NCBI RefSeq assembly: GCF_022760805.1
Contig: NZ_JAIVFL010000001.1
Span: 3,286,001-3,350,000 of the forward strand
DNA from: Candidatus Mycolicibacterium alkanivorans
GTDB lineage: Bacteria > Actinomycetota > Actinomycetes > Mycobacteriales > Mycobacteriaceae
Reading direction: 5' to 3'
Length of the DNA stretch: 64,000 bases
The notes below the pieces were generated by a model. The model did not search any database. It had not been told where the DNA came from and worked only from the letters and a program-made list of their open reading frames with translations. Numbering within the stretch: position 1 is the stretch's first letter; each line of letters starts with the position of its first letter. Positions 26,468 through 33,849 of the stretch are shown in pieces. A program made the position numbers and the translations under genes.

Positions 26468-27127
26468 TTAGATCAGTCCCCGCTTACTCGCCAGATACGC
26501 CGCCTCCGCCCGGCTCGATGCATGGAGCTTGGTCAAGATATTGCGAACGTGAAACTTCACGGTCGCGACGGAGACGAACAACTGAGTTGCGATCTGCCCG
26601 TTCGTCAAACCTTGGGCCATCAGGTCGAGCACGCGCTGCTCCCGCTCGGTCAGCGCAGGCTCGGACACCTTCGAGCGCATTGAGCGCATGACTGCGCCCG
26701 CCGACCGTGGATCAAGCACACCATCACTGCGCGCCGCAGCGCGAACGGACTCGATCAGCGCAGTCGTGTCAACATCTTTGATGACGTAGCCGCGAGCGCC
26801 GCGGTGGATCGCCTCGACAACGACCGCGTCGTCGATGATCGAGGTCAACACCAGCACACCGACCTCGGGGTAGCGCGTCGTCAACTTCTCACACACCTCC
26901 AGGCCCTCCGTGTCGGAGCCGGTCGAGAGCTTCAGATCCAAGACGACGATGTCCGGCCTCGTTTCGTCGACGACTGCGAGCGCCTCACCGGCCGAGGCGG
27001 CCTCCCCGACCACGGACAAATCGGGCTCGCGCTCAAGAATCGAGCGCAAGCCCGCTCGCACGACCGCGTGATCATCGACGAGAACTATCCGTGTCGGAGC
27101 GCCGTCTTCGTACGAGGCGCTGATCAC
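26468..27127 (-). CDS. NarL/LuxR-type response regulator
   Basis: 219 residues. The receiver domain has the acidic pair in 'RIVLVDDHAVVRAG', the phosphoacceptor Asp64 in 'IVVLDLKL', and the conserved Thr and Lys near 'LVLTSIIDD' and 'VIKDVD'. The C-terminal LuxR HTH is 'LTEREQRVLDLMAQGLTNGQIATQLFVS', followed by 'ATVKFHVRNILTKL'. The GTG overlaps the kinase stop (GTGA). Being between the mdo operon and the mmo/ADH genes, it is the best candidate for an inducer-responsive regulator of the island. Target promoters unknown; the repeat upstream of mftA and mdo is worth testing. Confidence 0.93.
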   Translation of the reverse strand: MISASYEDGAPTRIVLVDDHAVVRAGLRSILEREPDLSVVGEAASAGEALAVVDETRPDIVVLDLKLSTGSDTEGLEVCEKLTTRYPEVGVLVLTSIIDDAVVVEAIHRGARGYVIKDVDTTALIESVRAAARSDGVLDPRSAGAVMRSMRSKVSEPALTEREQRVLDLMAQGLTNGQIATQLFVSVATVKFHVRNILTKLHASSRAEAAYLASKRGLI

Positions 27128-28503
27128 TGGGCCGGCACTGACGGATCGGTGCCACCCAGCGGGACGACGACCCGCAGCTTGATCCCGCCCATCGGCGAAC
27201 TCCCGATCGAGAGCGACCCACCGAACTCTCGCGCCCGCGCGGCCATGTTGACCAGTCCGCGGTGCTGGCCCCCGAGATCGGCGGCCTGCGACAACCGCAG
27301 TAACTTTCTCAAGCAGGCGGGCTTTCCGTCGCCGTCGTCAGAAACTGTCAACGACACGGAGTCCGCGCCGTAGCGCAACCGGATGGCGGCTTGCGTGGCG
27401 TCGCTGTGGCGGGCCGTGTTGAACAGCGCCTCGCCGGCAATCCTCAGTAACGCGCGTTCCAACTCGCCGTCGAGCTGGCGGGGCTCGCCGCGCACCGACA
27501 CCGAAATCCGAAGATCGGAGGGCAGGTGAACGGTCGACAAGCGGCCCAGCAGTGCCGGCAAGGACGCCGGTTCCTCGCCCGGGTCGGTATTGAGGGCATA
27601 GATGGCCACCCTCAAACGTTCAACCGCGTGCCGGGTGAGGTCTTTCGCCGCCGTGAGCCGCTCGATGAGCGGAGCGGGGACACCGTCGATTTCAGCGAGG
27701 TCGGTGCGACATAGTTCGATCGCCATGCCGGCACTCCAGACGTCCTGGGTGACGCTGTCGTGAAGTTCACGAGCGATGCGGTGACGCTCCTCATCGAGGG
27801 CTTGGTGATTGAGTAGCCCGACCAGATTGCGTTGCGCCTCCTGCAGTTCGGTGCTTCGGGTGCGAAGATTTGCCGCCTGCCGATCAGCTTCCACGGTGAG
27901 TTGCTGCGTGCGGCCCTTCAACAGGGTAGCGGTGTGAAACAGAGACGAGTTGTGCAGCGCGACCGCCGCCTGGTTGGCGAGCACATGCAAGATCGACACA
28001 TCGGTGTCGGCAATGTCGACCTCGTCGGAGGGCAGCGCCGCCAAGCCCCCGATCGGTTCGCCTTCGAGCGTCATCGACACGCGGACCACGCGACCCGGGG
28101 CGCGGCAGCCGCCCGCGTCCCCGGGCCTGTTCTGCAGAAGCCTCAATTCGGCCCGAGCCTCGGGCGGCAGCTCTGCTTCGTGCTCAACCCATCCGGCGCC
28201 GCCGAGCATCAGGAAGCGGGGCCGCGCCGCGGGCATCGCCTCGTCGGCCAGCGCGAACATCACCCAGTCCGCCTGCAGATGATCAGCGGCGGCCTGCAGT
28301 ACCGCTTCCACGAGCGTCCGCGGCCCTTCATGGGTGCGCACGACCGCGGCGGAGATCCGATCGAGCGCGCGCACGGTGTCGTGCAGCCGCTCGTTGCTGC
28401 GGACATACGCCGGATAGTACGAGCGCTTACCTGAGCGGATGCCCGTGAGCTCGTCCAGCGATGTCGCTTCCAATTCCGCGTGCGCCGCGGCCGCAATCGT
28501 CAT
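27124..28503 (-). CDS. GAF-containing NarX-type sensor histidine kinase
   Basis: 459 residues without obvious membrane segments. The N-terminal half has a GAF-like sensor region (~55-190). The HisKA_3 dimerisation box is 'ERHRIARELHDSVTQDVWSA', with the phosphoacceptor His in 'ELHD'. The HATPase domain has 'LLRIAGEALFNTARHSDA', 'VSDDGDGKP' and 'GLVNMAARAREFGGSL'. A cytoplasmic GAF sensor fits detection of a small intracellular molecule or redox state, perhaps an alcohol or aldehyde. It is coupled to its response regulator and lies 13 bp after the Fe-ADH gene. Confidence 0.92.
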   Translation of the reverse strand: MTIAAAAHAELEATSLDELTGIRSGKRSYYPAYVRSNERLHDTVRALDRISAAVVRTHEGPRTLVEAVLQAAADHLQADWVMFALADEAMPAARPRFLMLGGAGWVEHEAELPPEARAELRLLQNRPGDAGGCRAPGRVVRVSMTLEGEPIGGLAALPSDEVDIADTDVSILHVLANQAAVALHNSSLFHTATLLKGRTQQLTVEADRQAANLRTRSTELQEAQRNLVGLLNHQALDEERHRIARELHDSVTQDVWSAGMAIELCRTDLAEIDGVPAPLIERLTAAKDLTRHAVERLRVAIYALNTDPGEEPASLPALLGRLSTVHLPSDLRISVSVRGEPRQLDGELERALLRIAGEALFNTARHSDATQAAIRLRYGADSVSLTVSDDGDGKPACLRKLLRLSQAADLGGQHRGLVNMAARAREFGGSLSIGSSPMGGIKLRVVVPLGGTDPSVPAQ

Positions 28504-28516
28504 GTTCGTCCCCCCA

Positions 28517-29665
28517 CTACATCGCCTGCCGAAACAGTGACTCGATATCGACCTGGGTGATGGCGCGCGGGTTGGTACCTAGACACGCATCGTCGAGTGT
28601 GGTCTTGGCCAGCCGCGGAATCACCTCATCGCTGACACCAAGCGCCTTCAGACCGGCGGGCACGCCGACTGTGTCCGCGAGCTGGCGAACCCGCTCTGCT
28701 AACCCCTGTGCCCGCTCGATCGCCGGCTGGCCCTCTGCACCGACTCCCGTGGCCGAGGCCAGCGCGGCGTAGCGGTCGGGACAGGTTTCCGCGTTAAACC
28801 GAATGACATGAGGCAACAGCACCGCATTGACGACCCCGTGCGGCACGTCGAGCAGCCCACCGACTTGATGGCTCATTGCGTGCGTCGCGCCCAAAATTGC
28901 GTTCGAGAACGCCATCCCAGCTTCCAGCGCACCCTGCGCCATCCCAACCCGGGCGTCGAGATCGGTCGGATAAAAGGCGGCGGCGGGCAGGTGGGTACTC
29001 ACCAGGTGAGCAGCGTGCAACGCGAGCTGATCGGTCAAGCGGTTGTGCGCACGCGAGACGAACGCCTCGATCGCATGCGTCAATGCGTCAAGACCAGTCG
29101 CCGCATTGAGCCACTCGGGCATTGTGGTCAGCAACTCAGGATCGATCACCGAGATCTCGGGAACGAGAGTACGGCTGATGATCGTCAGCTTGGTGCGGTG
29201 CCGCGTGTCGGTAACCACAGCAAACTGCGAAACGTCCGCGCCCGTCCCCGACGTGGACGGCACCATCACCAACGGCGGGATGGGCTGCATCACCCGGTCC
29301 ACGCCGACGTAGTCCAGGATGGTTCCGCCGTTGCCCGACAAGATTGCGACGCCCTTCGCGGCGTCGATGCACGAACCGCCGCCAAGCGCGACGATGACAT
29401 CGCCGCCCGCCGACGCGTAGTGTTCGAAAGCGGCTTCGATCTCGTGGTCTTTCGGATTGGGCGTCACACCCGTCCACTGCAGCGGCGATAACCCGTTGTC
29501 GCGCAGGACCTTTAACGCAGCCGCTGCCCAGCCAGCCTCCACCAGGCCGGGATCGGTGACAACGAACGGTCGGCGCCCGCCGAGTCGGTGGACGCAGCCC
29601 CCGAGTTCTGCTAGCGCGCCGACACCGAAGACGACATCAGGCACCTGAAATTTCGTCAGCGACAC
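28517..29665 (-). CDS. Iron-containing alcohol dehydrogenase
   Basis: ~382-residue group III (1,3-propanediol dehydrogenase-like) enzyme. NAD-binding 'VIVALGGGSCIDAAKGVAIL', 'MVPSTSGTGADVSQFAV', and metal-ligand segments 'GLDALTHAIEAF' and 'GATHAMSHQVGGLLDVPHG' are present. Possible substrates are methanol, longer alcohols or diols. It is distinct from the NDMA-type methanol dehydrogenase elsewhere in the window. The GTG chosen precedes 'SLTKFQVPDVVFG', the usual family start; the frame extends 31 codons upstream. It probably forms an operon with the sensor kinase and response regulator. Confidence 0.88.
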   Translation of the reverse strand: MSLTKFQVPDVVFGVGALAELGGCVHRLGGRRPFVVTDPGLVEAGWAAAALKVLRDNGLSPLQWTGVTPNPKDHEIEAAFEHYASAGGDVIVALGGGSCIDAAKGVAILSGNGGTILDYVGVDRVMQPIPPLVMVPSTSGTGADVSQFAVVTDTRHRTKLTIISRTLVPEISVIDPELLTTMPEWLNAATGLDALTHAIEAFVSRAHNRLTDQLALHAAHLVSTHLPAAAFYPTDLDARVGMAQGALEAGMAFSNAILGATHAMSHQVGGLLDVPHGVVNAVLLPHVIRFNAETCPDRYAALASATGVGAEGQPAIERAQGLAERVRQLADTVGVPAGLKALGVSDEVIPRLAKTTLDDACLGTNPRAITQVDIESLFRQAM

Positions 29666-30068
29666 GCCAGATCCGCGACCGCGCCAACGGCGGTTCGTCC
29701 CCTCTTCGGCAAGCTCTCCGCTAACAGCAAGCGCCGCAGTCACAGACCCGACAGCCATCGCGCACCCTAGCCTTCACCGCGACGGCACGCCATCACGGCA
29801 GTACTACCGCTGGTCGCCAAACAACCGACCGGCACACTGCGCCCAGCCGACGACGGAGACTCGATCACGCAGCATTGCCTGCATGCAGCCACAACGCAGC
29901 CAGCATGATGATTGATTACGGCCTCCGAAAACCGATGCGGCGGCTGCGAAATCCGCAGCGCGCCATCACCGGTCATCGTCTCGCACTTTGGTCCGCCCGT
30001 CACTCTCCACACGCTATGCGGTCGATGATCCGACGCACCTCCGAATCGGGTACCCCCGGTCAGTTTCC
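29666..30068. other. Spacer between mmoZ and the Fe-ADH gene
   Basis: About 400 bp without a supportable gene. Small open frames here have mycobacterium-atypical composition and no family resemblance. A weak 6-bp inverted repeat GCTGCG/CGCAGC at 29943-29959 could be an end of the mmo transcript. The promoter of the ADH-kinase-regulator unit is expected here. Confidence 0.4.
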
Positions 30069-30632
30069 TCAGGGTGCCGCGTGGACGACGACCCCCCTAT
30101 CGGCGCGCAGTTCTTCCATCGACTTGCCATACCAGTCGAGCATCCGCGTTTTCATCAACTTCTCGCAGAGGTCGATTTCCGCCGGTACAAATAGGTTGGT
30201 CGCCATGATCGGCGGCTTGTAGCGTGACCGGAACTCGTCGTTGATCCGCTCGATTTCCTTGTAATCGTCACCTGCGGCGGTGGAGCGCTCGGCGACGCTC
30301 GCACAGATTTCCCGCGCGTCCTCCCCGGTCAGGGTCCGGTTGCGGAAATCTTCGTCGGACGCCGACTCCAGTCGCAGCACCGCCACTCGCTCTTCCAGCC
30401 GCGCCTCGATCCAGAGCGTGTTCTGGTCTTCGAGCCCCCAGTGGTCGGTCCGATATTTCATCAGCGCCGCCACCGCCTCGTCGAGAGTCGTCAGCGCATC
30501 GGCTCGCGCCGCCCACTCCGCCCGTAGAGCCGTATCGCCCCAGGGTGAGGGCTCCAACCGCCATTCGGCCCCGGCCGTGGTCGTTTCCCGTTCCCGGGAG
30601 CGCCGCCGCGCCGTGCGTTGTTCGTCAGCCAT
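30069..30632 (-). CDS. mmoZ: sMMO-like hydroxylase gamma subunit
   Basis: 187 residues (Methylococcus MmoZ 170). Shared family landmarks: 'TTLDEAVAALMKYRTDH', 'LWIEARLEERVAVLRLE', 'DEDFRNRTLTGEDAREI', and near the C-terminus 'FRSRYKPPIMATN' and 'WYGKSMEELRADRGVVV'. The gamma subunit stabilises the (alpha-beta-gamma)2 hydroxylase and is a mark of the sMMO-type branch; propane monooxygenases of the Prm/Mim type lack it. The ATG (with GGAG seven bases upstream) overlaps the end of mmoC by 8 nt. Last gene of the operon. The N-terminal ~25 residues are a basic extension. Confidence 0.92.
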   Translation of the reverse strand: MADEQRTARRRSRERETTTAGAEWRLEPSPWGDTALRAEWAARADALTTLDEAVAALMKYRTDHWGLEDQNTLWIEARLEERVAVLRLESASDEDFRNRTLTGEDAREICASVAERSTAAGDDYKEIERINDEFRSRYKPPIMATNLFVPAEIDLCEKLMKTRMLDWYGKSMEELRADRGVVVHAAP

Positions 30633-31668
30633 TGTCATTCTCCATTCTGCTCGGTACGAAATCTTCGTGGTGGCGCAAATCGCGAGCTACTCCCGCGGAT
30701 TCGAGCATTTGGGTCGTTGCTTCGATCATTTTCGGCGGGCCGCAGTAGTAGTACTCGAACTGCGAGCTGTCGACTCCCGAAATATACTTTTGAGCGATCT
30801 CGGTCACCGTGCCGACTTCGCCGGTCCACGAATCGTCCGGGTTGATGACACCGGACACCACCTGGAGGTTGGGCATCTGCTCGGTCAACACTTTGAGTTC
30901 GTCCGCGCCGAACACATCTCCGACGTTGGTGTTACCGAAAATCAACACCGATGGCTGGGCGGGCCGGTCCGCGGCGAGTCGACGCAGCATGGCCAGCACC
31001 GGCGCCAACCCCGTGCCGCCGGCGATAAACACCGGAGTGCGGTCGTGGTCGCGAAGTATGAATTTTCCCCGCGGGCCATACAGCGTGACCCCCTCGCCGG
31101 AACTCGCGGAGCGCGCGATGTAGCTGGAGAACTCGCCATCCGGATACACTCTGATGAAAAATTCCAGCCGCCTGGAATCGTCGGACACGTTGGCCATCGA
31201 AAAGTCCCGGCTGACACCGTTGCTCAGCGCGATCCGCACGAATTGACCGGGCAGGTACTGCATCGGGTCTTGTGCCGCCATCGTCCGCACGACAACACGG
31301 GCCACGGTGTCCGACACCATCTCGATCTGGTCGAGGCTACCTCGCCGTTCGGTTTCCTCATATTGCTGAACCATCGAGAACGGGTAGTCGAATTCGATCT
31401 CCGCATCAGAGGACGGACGCAGCCGGCACGCCAGCACGTAACCTTCCTCCTGTTCGCTGGGCGACAGCGCGTACACCGAAAAGGGCAGGAGTTCGGTGTA
31501 TTCGCCGTCGGCCAAGAAGCACTTGCAGGTCGAGCAAGCCCCCTCGCGGCACTCGCTCATCAAGATGAGACCTTGCCGCAGTGCAGCGGTGATCACGTCC
31601 TCGTCGGGCTCACACGTGATCGCGGCCTCATGACCGTCTTCGAAGAATAGTTTTACGCTATAGGTCAT
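30625..31668 (-). CDS. mmoC: sMMO-like reductase (2Fe-2S, FAD/NADH)
   Basis: 347 residues (Methylococcus MmoC 348). A plant-type ferredoxin domain comes first with cluster ligands Cys40, Cys45, Cys48 and Cys81 ('SECREGACSTCKC', 'YVLACRLRP'). The FAD-binding domain follows ('QFVRIALSNGVSRDFSMAN', RxFS-type), then NAD-binding 'PVFIAGGTGLAPVLAMLRR' and 'YYYCGPPKMIEA'. It carries electrons from NADH to the diiron hydroxylase. ATG 31668 has GGAGAG upstream, preferred to an in-frame ATG eight codons earlier. It overlaps mmoD by 11 nt and mmoZ by 8 nt. Confidence 0.95.
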   Translation of the reverse strand: MTYSVKLFFEDGHEAAITCEPDEDVITAALRQGLILMSECREGACSTCKCFLADGEYTELLPFSVYALSPSEQEEGYVLACRLRPSSDAEIEFDYPFSMVQQYEETERRGSLDQIEMVSDTVARVVVRTMAAQDPMQYLPGQFVRIALSNGVSRDFSMANVSDDSRRLEFFIRVYPDGEFSSYIARSASSGEGVTLYGPRGKFILRDHDRTPVFIAGGTGLAPVLAMLRRLAADRPAQPSVLIFGNTNVGDVFGADELKVLTEQMPNLQVVSGVINPDDSWTGEVGTVTEIAQKYISGVDSSQFEYYYCGPPKMIEATTQMLESAGVARDLRHHEDFVPSRMENDNG

Positions 31669-31900
31669 TTCGTCTCTCTCCAGCCGAATCATCCCGATCC
31701 GACACCTCGCGCTGTACGCGTCCCTGCAGATACAGCAGTACTTTCTTGCCCGCGTCGCAAGCCGACCTCTCGGTCAAGGAGACCCCGTTCTGAATCTCGT
31801 CGTCACCCCGGAAGATAAACCACTGCCAATAGGGATCAGTGTCCTCGACGACGACGCTATATTCGTCATCTTCGAAAATTACGCGACTAACGCCATCCAT
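31658..31900 (-). CDS. mmoD: MmoD-like protein
   Basis: 80 residues, shorter than methanotroph MmoD (~103). It shares the core pattern 'EYSVVVEDTDPYWQWFIFR', then 'IQNGVSLTERSACDAGKKVLLYL', comparable to the MmoD block with aromatic 'MWRWVIVRE' and 'EGCSISLESSIRAVTHVLNY'. MmoD binds the hydroxylase and has been proposed to aid diiron assembly or act in the copper switch. The N-terminal ~25 residues of methanotroph MmoD are missing. ATG with GGAGC upstream; overlaps mmoC. Weakly conserved, so the call rests on both the core motif and the operon position. Confidence 0.75.
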   Translation of the reverse strand: MDGVSRVIFEDDEYSVVVEDTDPYWQWFIFRGDDEIQNGVSLTERSACDAGKKVLLYLQGRVQREVSDRDDSAGERRNDL

Positions 31901-31953
31901 GAATGCTCCAGCCCGTTGTGGTGGCGAGGACTGTAGCAGAGCCACTGTCCCTG

Positions 31954-32460
31954 CTACCGTTCCGATCCCGGGCCGCGCATATCCATCAAGTCGTCGTCCC
32001 TGGGCCCGCGCGCCTTTTCTGATTCTGCGAAGGTGGGAAGAGCTTCTTCCAGGCCCATCAATTTCGTGGTCATGACGAACTTGTTGCCGTCGTTGTAGGC
32101 CCGGCCGACAGTGGTGGTCACGTTGACCATGAAATCGAACACGTCGTAGCGGTGCCCGATCAGCGGCTCGATGACGTCCAGATCGATCTCGAAGCCCTCT
32201 TCGTTTTCCAGCCGATAGAAGGTACCCGCGTCTTCGACGACGAACGTGTCGTCGTCGGCGTATTCCTCCATGAGCTCTTCGACCACAGCCTCGATTTCTG
32301 CGCTTTTCATCAGGCACAGAACGACTCGGCGGCTCTCCACCACCGCATTGTCAGCGCCAGCACCGAACATCTTCTCTTGCAGGGCTTGCGGGTCGAATTC
32401 CGCCGCCACGCGCTGGGCGGTGGTGATCCTTTTCAACCCGTGTTGGGTGTCCGAAGTCAT
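31954..32460 (-). CDS. mmoB: sMMO-like regulatory/coupling protein B
   Basis: 168 residues. The core resembles MmoB closely: 'VVLCLMKSAEIEAVVEELMEE', 'IDLDVIEPLIGHRYDVFDF', then 'MVNVTTTVGRAYNDGNKFV' and 'TTKLMGLEEAL'. Protein B binds the hydroxylase near the diiron site and gates substrate and oxygen entry. It has N- and C-terminal extensions relative to the ~141-residue methanotroph proteins. An excellent GGAGGA ribosome site precedes ATG 32460; longer upstream frame is not translated. Spacing 67 bp from mmoY and 53 bp to mmoD. Confidence 0.94.
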   Translation of the reverse strand: MTSDTQHGLKRITTAQRVAAEFDPQALQEKMFGAGADNAVVESRRVVLCLMKSAEIEAVVEELMEEYADDDTFVVEDAGTFYRLENEEGFEIDLDVIEPLIGHRYDVFDFMVNVTTTVGRAYNDGNKFVMTTKLMGLEEALPTFAESEKARGPRDDDLMDMRGPGSER

Positions 32461-32527
32461 GCTTTCCTCCAGGGTTCTTGCGGATTGGTTATGTCGGGCA
32501 GGCAAATCGGCATCGATCGCCGCATCA

Positions 32528-33727
32528 CTACGCGATCCCCTTCGTGTAACCAGCGCGAACGGTCTTCGCAAGGTCGTCGATGTCGACCTCCAAACCGAAG
32601 GCCGGCGTGTAGCGCCGGGTCCAGTCGGCGAACACCATCCGTGCGGAATTCTCGACGTCGTCCGCGTCGACCCGCTCGCGCAGAACGCCGGTGCGGGCGA
32701 AAAGCGGCGCAAACTCGGCCATCGCCTCGACCGCCATGGCGGTCCAGTCGCGGCACCACAGCTGCATCAGTCGGTGGTTGTGCTCCCCGAATTTCGGATC
32801 CTGACCCAGAGCGTGGCCGAACAATTCCAACGCCCACTTGGAGTCGATTTCACTGCCGGTCATTGTCGACCACACCACGGCCGGCGTGAGGTGATCGCCG
32901 TGCCACGGCGCGACCCGGTGGAAGAACTGCTGGCCGGCGAACCTGCCGAACAAGGGCTTGAACACCATATAGGTCGCGAAAAGGATTTCGATGGGGTCGT
33001 ACACGTGTCCCCACAACCGTTCCACCGTGGCGCGAGCGGTCCGGTACGTCGGATCGGACAGGAAAAATTCACGCGCAGGCGTGACCTCCGCCGAGAACCC
33101 TTCGACGTTCTTGGACAGCAGCACTTTCTCGGCCTGGATCGTCTCGGCGCCGTCGAGCTCGTCCATCGCGCCAGTGATCACCGCCTGCCGCAACACGTCC
33201 GTGAATACGTCGCGCGACGGCGATCCGATAAGCGCCCCGAAGGTTCCGTAGAGGATGTGCGCGTAGGCCCCGTACACGACCGGCAATACGTCGAAAGCCC
33301 ATTCGGTGTCTAATTCGCGGTACATGCCGTTCTCCGCGTAAGCCTCAAATACCCGGCCAAGTTCCGCGTTCTCCTCGGCTTTCTGCGCCGCGTACGTCGG
33401 CTGGCCCCGGCCGCTGGGGTCGCGGAACACGAACCAATCCGACGACTTGGCTTCGGTGATGTAGTTCTCCCACGCCCCGCGACCACCGGCGAACTTGCCC
33501 TGCCAAGCGCCCATACCCAGCGCGCCCGGAATCCAGTCGGGTGCCGCCTGTGCGTACAACAGCAGCGCCTCGTATTCGGAAATCCGCCGGCGATACGGCT
33601 TGGCGAACCACTGCGATGTCCGCCGGGTCTCCAACGGCTCGCGTTCGATGTCGTACGCCGGGTTCAGAAATGTTCGCCGCATGGTCGTTGCGCCAGCGGT
33701 CGGCACATCTGCCTCGGAAATTGTCAT
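32528..33727 (-). CDS. mmoY: sMMO-like hydroxylase beta subunit
   Basis: 399 residues (Methylococcus MmoY 389). It is a ferritin-fold relative of the alpha subunit without metal ligands. Characteristic blocks are 'RRTFLNPAYDIEREPLETRR', 'WFAKPYRRRISEYEALLLY', 'ELDTEWAFDVLPVVYGAYAH' and 'IDSKWALELFGHALGQDPKF'. ATG 33727 has GAGGA six bases upstream; an ATG eight codons earlier lacks one. The 122-bp spacer from mmoX contains two hairpins. Confidence 0.95.
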   Translation of the reverse strand: MTISEADVPTAGATTMRRTFLNPAYDIEREPLETRRTSQWFAKPYRRRISEYEALLLYAQAAPDWIPGALGMGAWQGKFAGGRGAWENYITEAKSSDWFVFRDPSGRGQPTYAAQKAEENAELGRVFEAYAENGMYRELDTEWAFDVLPVVYGAYAHILYGTFGALIGSPSRDVFTDVLRQAVITGAMDELDGAETIQAEKVLLSKNVEGFSAEVTPAREFFLSDPTYRTARATVERLWGHVYDPIEILFATYMVFKPLFGRFAGQQFFHRVAPWHGDHLTPAVVWSTMTGSEIDSKWALELFGHALGQDPKFGEHNHRLMQLWCRDWTAMAVEAMAEFAPLFARTGVLRERVDADDVENSARMVFADWTRRYTPAFGLEVDIDDLAKTVRAGYTKGIA

Positions 33728-33765
33728 TTTGTCCTCGCTAGGTTCTGTCATTGATCGATCCGCAA

Positions 33766-33836
33766 CCCCAAAACTGGGGCGGTTGTTTCATGAGCGTTCG
33801 GGTTGAGGGGCCAGCCCGTGACATCGGGCCGGCCCC
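33766..33836. other. Hairpins in the mmoX-mmoY spacer
   Basis: Directly after the mmoX stop on the coding strand lies a strong stem, GGGGCCAGCCCG against CGGGCCGGCCCC (11 of 12 paired, 6-base loop, 33807-33836), then a smaller CCCCA/TGGGG stem (33766-33779). With no U-tract they look like an mRNA-stabilising or attenuating element that could set a higher level of the alpha-subunit message. Confidence 0.55.
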
Positions 33837-33849
33837 CCACAACCGCTGG

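Noticed and set aside
29767..30012. 81-codon minus-strand frame between mmoZ and Fe-ADH
   Set aside because: No family resemblance, no good ribosome site, Cys-rich chance composition.
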